Positions 57,075 to 64,000 of a stretch of 64,000 nt of DNA are shown here, piece by piece. How positions within the stretch are numbered: the stretch's first letter is position 1; every line of letters starts with the position of its first letter. Both the position numbers and the translations under genes were made by a program. Under the pieces are notes generated by a model. That model did no database searches. It saw only the letters and a program-made list of their open reading frames with translations, and was not told where the DNA came from. The DNA is from Proteles cristata cristata (Eukaryota; Chordata; Mammalia; Carnivora; Hyaenidae): assembly GCA_017311185.1 (NCBI GenBank), contig JAESUZ010001723.1, positions 930,001-994,000 on the forward strand. The letters run 5' to 3'.

Positions 57075-57779
57075 GTATGAATGAACAATTATGTTTTTTT
57101 TTAAAAAGGAAAAACTGGAGAGTAGTAGGGAAACATTTTTATCTTGACTGTAAATTCTAAATCCATCTTTATCTCACTACTACTTGAAGCTCTTTAAATT
57201 TCTTACTTTTCCTCTGAAGCTGTAGTTCTTACTCTCTTTTTTAGGTTCTTCTCTTGTCTGTGTTTCAATCCTAGGATTTTGTTGGTGGTTCTCTTTTCTC
57301 CTTACCCTGAATATTGTACCTAGATAGTTTCATTTCCTGTACATGATTTAAAACCTTATTCTTAGGTTCACTTTAAAATCTTTATTTCTGCTTCATGTCT
57401 CTCTTTTTAAAAATTTCAGACCTTTTTCTCAGCTGGTTGGTGTACACATCTTTACCTGGCTATTTGCAGACACCTGAAACATACCATGTCTAATAGAGCT
57501 TATTCATCCTGCCTTCTTTCTCTTTCACAATTTGTGCTTTTGTACTCTCTGCTTGGAGTACATAGTTTCAAACTAAAAACCTGAAAACCATCTCCCCAGT
57601 GTGTTCCTCTACTAGCACAGTTTAGTCGCCAAGCCCTGAGGATATCTGCTTTTTCTGCTTCCGCATTCCCCTTTACCACTTCCTTCATTGTATATTGATC
57701 ACGTCTTGACTGAGAAGGCAATGTGAATTTTCTCTCCATCTCCAGTTTACCCTCTTCTAATACATCTTCCTCTTGGCTG

Positions 57780-58420
57780 AAAGAGTCCTCTTTCTAAGCA
57801 CAAATCTGATTTTTATATCTTTGATCATAATTCTTCTTTGACTCCATTTTTCCTACCGAATAAAATATAAACTTTTTAGAGTAGCCTAGGAAACCATTTA
57901 TAATTTGGCCCCCACTTCCTTTTTCTGCCTCACAGTATTAGTCTCTTTCAATAAGGAATAGTACCATATTTTGTAATGTCTGTGTATCTTTACACTTGCT
58001 GTTCTTTTGGCCTGAAATGCCTTTCTTTGGTATGTCTGTCTGTCTGGCAAAGAATCAGTTGGAGAATCATGTCTGTAAAACCTTCGCTGAGTTTGATATT
58101 TTCAGATAGGTTTGGGCACTCCTTTTTTTCTTTTTTAATACTTTCATTGTTCATACGCATGTATGTGTGTGTGTGTATACACACACACACACATACACAC
58201 ACACACATAAAATGTATAATTATAATAACCCCCCATTTTTAACTCTAATCACATTGTACTATAATTCTTTTCTTTTTGCATGTGTCACTTTACTAAATTA
58301 TAAGTTTTTTGAAGACCGGTACTACACTTTTTTATTGGTGTCTTCTCGGACAATAACTTATGCATGCCTGGTACATAGTAACTATTTGGGACATAATTTT
58401 ACTAAATGATTGTATTAAAT
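57780..58420 (+). repeat. L2 relic in intron 2
   Basis: L2 wording: aaccatttataatttggcccc, cttttggcctgaaatgcctttc, gcctggtacatagtaactatttggg. Interrupted by the CA repeat. Confidence 0.65.
58163..58208. repeat. (GT)n/(CA)n microsatellite
   Basis: A short GT run changes to CA runs (gtgtgtgtgtatacacacacac), giving a self-complementary 22-bp core that can fold back. Confidence 0.93.
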
Positions 58421-58931
58421 AGGAGAATGAAAAATAAAGGCTGGAGAGGGATGCCTATGGTTTTTCTAAGTGGGAGGTCCCTGGAACATGGGGATTTTTA
58501 ACATCTAATCTTTGAGAGAGCAGAGAAAAAAGCCTTTTGTTTATGTAATGATGTATTCTACAGGAATAAAGAGAACTATGATCTTTTGAAAGTTTAAACA
58601 GGGATAAATGCTTTGTTGCTCTTGATACATGGGGAACATGTGAAAAGTGCAGTTTATTTATTTATTTTTTTAGGAACAGGATTATTGCCGACTGGTAGAA
58701 AGTGGATTTAAATTTGTAGGGGCATTGGAGATTAGGAACTACTACTGATCACAAGATACAGCCACAGTGAATTAAAGAATCTAAGTATTGTGCAGTTAAA
58801 ACATGGACTCTTGGTATAATAGTCCATAAAAGGAGAGAATCATAAATAGGATTAATAATGTTAGTGGTAGATTCACCTAACTGGAAAAAATATTTATTGA
58901 GTACATAATACTAAAGATACTCAATGTTTTT

Positions 58932-59153
58932 GGGGAGCCTGGGTGGCTCGGTTGGGCGTCTGACGTCAGCTCAGGTCATGATCTCATGGTTTGTGGGTTT
59001 GAGCCCCACATCAGGCTCTGTGCTGACAGCTAGCTTGGAGCCTGGAGCCTGCTTCAGATTCTCTGTTTCCCTCTCTCTCTGTCCTCCCCTGCTTGTGCTG
59101 TCTGTCTGTCTGTCTCTTTCTCTCTCGCAGAAATAACTAAAACATTAAGAAAA
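58932..59153 (+). repeat. CAN SINE
   Basis: Target copies aagatactcaatgtttt (58914) and (59154) identical. GTCT units extend the CT block. Confidence 0.95.
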
Positions 59154-59174
59154 AAGATACTCAATGTTTTATTT

Positions 59175-60490
59175 TCAAGAATATTTCACATTCATGATCC
59201 TATGTGACTCTCCACTTTGTCACTGTGCTATGATACTCAGTAGTGCAAAGCCTAAATAGAGGGGCTCTGTCTTTAAGAAGATCACCATCTGGGGGCAACT
59301 AACCAATATGAAACAATGCATAGTAGTACAAATTAATATATAATGAGGTGTTAAGTTGGGCAATATGGTTCCTTAATATTGCAGTGGTTATGAGTATGGA
59401 AAAAACTTGGATGAGTCAGTTTCTTTTATTCACTTAACAAATATTTGAGGATGATTTGTGTGTTGGAACTGTCAGACACTTCCCTGAACCTCAGTTTCCT
59501 CATTTGTCACTAAAAGTATCACTGAGAGCTACATTATTAAATGGCAGCCTTCCTTGGAGCTACTTGCAAAAGACAACATAGACAGTGGAAACCTAAACTT
59601 AGAATTTTGGGTTTTAACTTCTAATTCCAAGTGGACTTTCCAGTGCAGGATGTGGTAAAGGTTTTTTGGAGTAGGGACTTGAAAGATGGTAGACACAGCT
59701 TGATGAAAAGTAGAGAAACAAAGTTTTCCTAGGAAAAGTGAAAAATGTAACTGAGAAAAGCATCAAGGGGAGAAGGAATTGAGGCATGTTTTTGTGGCAG
59801 TGAGGAAAGGGCCCTTACCAGAGTGAAGGGTGAATATAAGGTAGGAATGGAAAATAAAGTTAACATAGAGCAAGATCTTTAAGGTCCTTCAAGGTTAGAC
59901 AGAAAGTTTAAGAGCTAGTAGAACATGTTAAAAGTCCACTATTTTTGAAAGGGGCAGTTCCCATCATCCAAATTGTGGGTGTGGTAGTTCACTGGATATT
60001 TCCTGAAGTTCTTTCACATGTCTATGGTCTCTCCTTTATGCCCACCTCAGATGAGTACATGTTTTGGTATAGTCCATGAACAACAAATGAATTTTAGGCT
60101 TGCCTCTTATTTGCCACAACTTTCAGAACTTTTTTTTTTTGTGGCAATTTTCCTAAGAAAAATACATGTTTTTTCACCTTTGACATTTCATTTACTACTT
60201 ATGTTATTTTAGTTATAGTTAAGCCTTTGACTTGATTCTGTGAAAAGGGACTAGAATTAGGCTAAGCTATGTGAGTGTTACCCAAGTCCTATGGTGTTTT
60301 TTTTTTTTTTGAGACATATACTGTACAGTGCTCTGCTTGATGGATTCTTTACTTACAAAAATATCACCTGTATCATGTTAAAAGAACATGAGTACTGCCT
60401 CCGTAAGACTCCTTCCTGCCCCATCCCAGTCAAATTTACCTTAAGTTGTTTTTCTGTTTGTTTTTTTGATTCTCAATTTTCATTGTTACC
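59175..60490 (+). other. DCAF1 intron 2, unique part
   Basis: No exon or repeat recognised apart from a short MIR-like piece at 59470-59520 (cctcagtttcctcatttgtc). Confidence 0.45.
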
Positions 60491-60499
60491 ATACTTAAC

Positions 60500-60720
60500 T
60501 AGCTCTCACATGCCAGGCTTTGCTCAAAGCAGAGTACATATATTAAACCTCAAGGAAACTCTCTAAGGTAGGGACTACTCCCCTCATTTTATAGATGAGG
60601 CACAGAAATGTTAAATAACTTGATCAAAGTCACACACAGTGGAAGAGGTATGATTCAAACCTTAGCTATCTGGCTCCAGAATCCATGTTTTTAATTTCTG
60701 TCCTACATTGCTTAGTTTCA
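60500..60720 (+). repeat. MIR relic
   Basis: catattaaacctcaaggaaactc, cctcattttatagatgaggcacag, aacttgatcaaagtcacac, tggctccagaatccatg. Confidence 0.8.
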
Positions 60721-60824
60721 ACTGAAGATACTAGTAGATTTTATGATACATAATTCTAAACATATATTATGTGACAGCCCTTTGTGGCAAAGAGAAGTTT
60801 CAGAGTTTAAAGGGAAGGGTAGAT

Positions 60825-60997
60825 AGGGTGTCTGGGTGGCTCAATCAGCTAAGTGTCCAACTTTGGTTCAGGTCATGATCTCACAGTTCGTGGGTTCGAG
60901 CCCACCATCGGACTCTGTGCTGACAGCTAGCTCAGAGCCTGGAGCCTGCTTCAGATTCTGTGTCTCCCTCTCTCTCTGACCCTCCCCTGCTCATGGG
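60825..60997 (+). repeat. CAN SINE lacking its 3' end
   Basis: Good head and body up to gaccctcccctgctcatg, then unrelated sequence with no CT run or A tail; the 3' end was deleted. Confidence 0.88.
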
Positions 60998-61077
60998 GGA
61001 GGGGCCTAATGGGGAAAATATGCCAGAGTGGGCAAGAGTTTTTGCAGGGAGCTTAACTTTTAAGACTAGGAAGTATA

Positions 61078-61297
61078 GGGGCGCCTGGGTGGCTTAGTTG
61101 GTTAAGCGTCCGACTTTCGCTTAGGTCATGATCTCGTGGTTCGTGGGTTCGAGCCCCGCGTCGGGCTCTGTGCTGGCTGCCAGCTCAGAGCCTGGAGCCT
61201 GTTTCAGTCTGTGACTCCCTCTCTCTCTGACCCTCCCCTGTTCACGCTGTCTCTCTCTCTCTCCTAGAAATAAATAAAAATTAAAAAAAAAAAACAA
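61078..61297 (+). repeat. CAN SINE, CTAG-tail subfamily, sense to DCAF1
   Basis: Near consensus. Target copies aagactaggaagtata (61062) and aaaactaggaagtata (61298). The tail tctctctctctctcctag (to 61267) looks like a 3' splice site, followed at once by AATAAATAAA. Confidence 0.95.
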
Positions 61298-61484
61298 AAA
61301 ACTAGGAAGTATAGTTTTGTAGAAATAAAGCATATAGGAGAGCTGGAGTTAGGACAGAGCATGACAGATATTGGAGAGTGTGATAGCCTTATATTTGATT
61401 GTTGTTACAGTAGGTTAAAATATCAGTCTTGCGTAGGGTATTCAAAATGTGATTTTTCTTATTTCAAAAAGAAGTCATGAATAA

Positions 61485-61700
61485 AAAAAAGACTATTGAT
61501 ACATGTAACAAGAAATGTGGATCACTCAAAATATGCTGGGCTAAAGAAGCCAGTCATAAAAAAGAGTGTAAATGATTCCATTTGTATGAAATTTTAGTAC
61601 AGGCCCCAAAACTAATCTGTGATGAGAGAAAGCAGATGAGTGATTGCTTGGGGTATAGGTGGGAGCTTAGGAGTTGGGGGTCGGGGAAATATGTCACAGG
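61485..61700 (+). repeat. Old L1 3' fragment
   Basis: gctaaagaagccagtcata, gattccatttgtatgaaatttt, gagtgattgcttggggtat follow the sense L1 3' UTR. Confidence 0.6.
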
Positions 61701-62008
61701 CTGAAGTAACAGCACTTAGGCCCTGAAACCATTGTGAACTTGTACTCTCTGAAGAGCAGAGAAGACCATGTGACTGAAGCTTATTAAAGTGAAATGCAGA
61801 GTAGAAGTCAGAGATGCTGACAGAAGCTGGGTTAGTATAAGCCATAGTAGTATTTGGGTTTAATTGATGTTATTGTGGTAAGTTGTTGGAAATTGGAGAA
61901 TGAAATGTCAAACATTGAAGCTGGAAGTTGGGGAAAAGGTGGTTCATGCATTTGATGATGGTGTTCTGGACAGGGATAGGAATGGTTAAGATTTAAAGAA
62001 ATGATTGA

Positions 62009-62213
62009 GGGGTGCTGGGTGGCTTAGTTGGTTAAGTGCCCGACTCGATTTTGGCTCAGGTCATGATCTCATGGTTCTTGAGTTTGAGCTCTGTGCTGGG
62101 CTCCATACTGACAGCTTGGAACTTAACTTGGGTTTCTCTCTCTCTCCCTCTTTCTCTGCCCTTCCCCTGATTGCACTCTCTCTAAATAAAACTTAAAAAA
62201 AAAAAAAACAAAA
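62009..62213 (+). repeat. CAN SINE
   Basis: Older type with tactgacagcttggaac body; last SINE before the second coding exon. Confidence 0.88.
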
Positions 62214-62532
62214 AACCAGACTGAAATCAGAGACTTTGTAGGTAGCGCCAACAGGAATTGTGGGAGTGAGAGAAAGGGAAGGTTTAATGACTTCTAGGTT
62301 TTTTGGCTCCTGAGGGGATGGGAGTCCAAATTTTTTGAGATAGGAAAGTGGAGAGAAGAATGAATTTGGGAGTTGACATTGTTTTTATTTAGATCTCTGT
62401 GTTCATTAGGAAAGTATCTTTTTTCTAACTTTTTACCTTTATTTTATACTTTGTTGAATTGACTATAGTAGGTGGTGGTACATTTTTTTTGTATGCTTGT
62501 CTAGAGTTGACCCTGTCTTCCCTTTGTGCTAG

Positions 62533-62609
62533 GATGTCTGAATTGATTGAAAAAGAAACTGAAGAATATCGTAAGGGAGATCCAGACCCATTTGATGACC
62601 GACATCCTG
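62533..62609 (+). CDS. DCAF1: DCAF1 second coding exon
   Basis: Acceptor cctttgtgctag ends at 62532, donor gtgagacc begins at 62610. The 77-nt exon completes Arg37 and continues MSELIEKETEEYRKGDPDPF to DDRHP plus the first G of the next codon, as in DCAF1. Residue 40 is Glu, where I recall Gln in human (to be checked). The following exon is not reached in the window. No stop or frame break is seen. Confidence 0.95.
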
Positions 62610-64000
62610 GTGAGACCTATGTTCTCTTAACCCTGGTTCTAATTTTCTTCTAAAAGAAAATAGCTTAATAGGAAAATTTTAAATTGAAATAGCATCTTTT
62701 ATGCTAAGTTTTAAGACCATCTAATTTTTAAAATATTGCTCAAGGTGGGGGTAGTAAGGAAAAATAAATCCCTGAAAAATTGAAATCTTTGTAATATTTA
62801 CATATCAAATAGAAGATAAGTAAGGAGCTAAATTATGTAGGTATGCATTATTGACTCCATCGGTATGATTACTGAAAAAGAGAGAAATGTTCTTCCTTTC
62901 TGACTTTTAACCCAGAAGAGATTATTCTCTGTGCCTTAAAAAAGTTTGCAACAAGTTATGAATTTGGATTCTTTGAATGAGTAAAAGGGATAATTATCCT
63001 TTTACCAATGAGGAAATGTAGTTGAAAATACATTCAGCACCTTGCTTTATTTAGGAAACTGGTACTTGAAACCTTGAATAATAAACAGTTTCTTGATGTC
63101 TGCTTTAGATTCTCAGCAGCCAAAGTATGCCATTTCATGTTAATTTGGTTTTATTTTGGACTAATGAGAACCATGACAATCCAGTCTGCTTTGGCATAGA
63201 ATTTGGTATGATACAGAACTATATGAGACTTGAGACGTTGCCATTTTATGTTTTCTCTAAGGTAGGGTACCGGTGGGAAAACAAATCAGACTTTCTCTGT
63301 GTAAAGTGGGAAGCAGTCCTTTGTGGAAAAAAGAGCTATTGTATGTGTGGAGAGATATGAGAATGAGTGGATTTGTAAAAATAAGAACACTGTGTATCCA
63401 CCTGAATGGTACAGTTTTATTTCTATTTCCTAGACTTTTGTTCTCAAATATAAGTAGGCTAGGTATTTGAAATTGAGTGTCCAGTTATTTATGTGATATT
63501 CCCTATTGCTCTTGTCGTAGACATCCTCACTTGTGACTTTGGAGGACTATTCACCTATTTAACTCTTATCTTCAGTAAGGCAATCAGAGCATAAAGAAGT
63601 ACAAATGTGAATGTGAGAGAAGAAATTAAGTTAACTTATGGGGTGATGAAAAGAATTAAAAGAGAGATGATCATGCTTAGTGACCTTGGAAGGGCCTTGG
63701 AAAGGATGAAATGGTAATGAGGAAGAAGGGAAAGACAGAATGATGATTGATACAGTTTTCAATAGAAAATTTTAAAGACAGTTTTTTCCTCCCTACCTCT
63801 TACATTATTAGGTATAATTTTTATTAATAAACATGAGTTTTGTCATTTATTAACAGAGAAATATGTTATTTGAGGTCTTCATCCAGTTTTTATGATACCA
63901 TCCCGTAACTTTTCTTTTTGTGATTTACTTTGGAATACTGATTACAACTTGGAAGAAACTTCATAGCAGTGGCTCACATCTTTTCTTCATCCTAAATTGT
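62610..64000 (+). other. DCAF1 intron 3, partial
   Basis: AT-rich sequence without recognised repeats. I looked for the next DCAF1 exon, expected to continue with an Arg-Ala-Asp-Pro stretch, and did not find it. Confidence 0.6.

Larger units (their letters stand above)
45970..64000 (+). other. DCAF1: DCAF1 gene, 5' part (cut by window end)
   Basis: Promoter, non-coding exon 1, intron 1 (46106-56956), first coding exon, intron 2 (57075-62532), second coding exon and part of intron 3. DCAF1/VPRBP is about 1,500 residues in mammals; only the first 62-63 are encoded here. The protein recruits substrates to CUL4-DDB1 (CRL4) and to the DYRK2-EDD ligase, works mainly in the nucleus and is known as the partner of lentiviral Vpr/Vpx. 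The WD40 and LisH domains lie beyond the window. Confidence 0.9.

Noticed and set aside
4552..61297. tRNA-Lys genes
   Set aside because: A- and B-boxes are present but the 3' half of the tRNA, acceptor stem and terminator are not; they are SINE heads.
5153..62196. Many 60-100 codon frames with a recurring WVAQLVK...VMISQF...SGSVLTAQSLEP pattern
   Set aside because: This peptide is simply the translation of CAN SINEs in one frame.
62459..62653. 64-codon frame read as a single-exon protein
   Set aside because: Only codons at 62533-62609 are DCAF1; the rest is intron on both sides of clear splice sites.
1..64000. CRISPR arrays, operons or other prokaryotic systems
   Set aside because: Repeats are dispersed retroposons with target duplications; gene structure is eukaryotic.

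Overview
This is a mammalian genomic window with spliced genes, CpG-island promoters and dense retroposons. It comes from a carnivoran of the cat-like suborder (Feliformia). The evidence is about 67 tRNA-Lys-derived CAN SINEs with the feliform core (A-box TGGCTCAGTCGGTTAAG, B-box GGTTCGAGCCCC, CT-rich block, AATAAA tail), plus carnivoran L1, MIR, L2 and MER5 relics. The youngest SINE group carries a TCCTAGAAATAAA tail and lacks the GGCGCAG / AAACGTTG signature that I recall for the youngest domestic-cat copies. A non-felid feliform (hyena, mongoose, civet) is therefore possible.

Two CpG islands organise the window. The island at about 19.4-19.9 kb has a consensus splice donor on the minus strand (exon end 19539). 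I infer it is the promoter and first, non-coding exon of RAD54L2, whose intron 1 would then fill positions 1-19538. The island at about 45.75-46.35 kb has a plus-strand donor at 46105/46106 and starts DCAF1 (VPRBP), the substrate receptor of CRL4 and EDVP E3 ligases. DCAF1 is identified directly: the exon at 56957-57074 carries the start codon and codons 1-36, the exon at 62533-62609 continues in frame to residue 62 or 63, and both have correct splice sites and phase. The two genes are divergent, matching the mammalian DCAF1/RAD54L2 arrangement (human 3p21.2, from memory), with about 26 kb between the islands and no further gene that I can support.

Layout: 1-19.4 kb is RAD54L2 intron 1 (inferred), packed with SINE clusters. 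19.4-20.5 kb is the CpG island and a G-rich/CCT-repeat flank. 20.5-45.7 kb is intergenic and holds L1 ORF2 blocks (24.8-27.1, 29.6-30.7 and 31.3-33.8 kb), SINEs, MIR/L2 and unique sequence. 45.7-46.4 kb is the DCAF1 promoter. 46.1-56.96 kb is intron 1, with an old antisense L1 broken by many SINEs. 57.1-62.5 kb is intron 2. 62.6-64 kb is the start of intron 3.

The most interesting signals are retroposon architecture: a SINE subfamily with a palindromic CTAG that resembles a 3' splice site on both strands; a candidate L1 3' transduction with identical 15-bp target duplications; an inverted chimeric retrocopy of an L1-SINE junction inside DCAF1 intron 1; serial insertions reusing one target site; and a young L1 nested in a SINE. 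I see no new protein system. Nearly all long open frames outside the two coding exons are SINE, L1, microsatellite or CpG-island artefacts.
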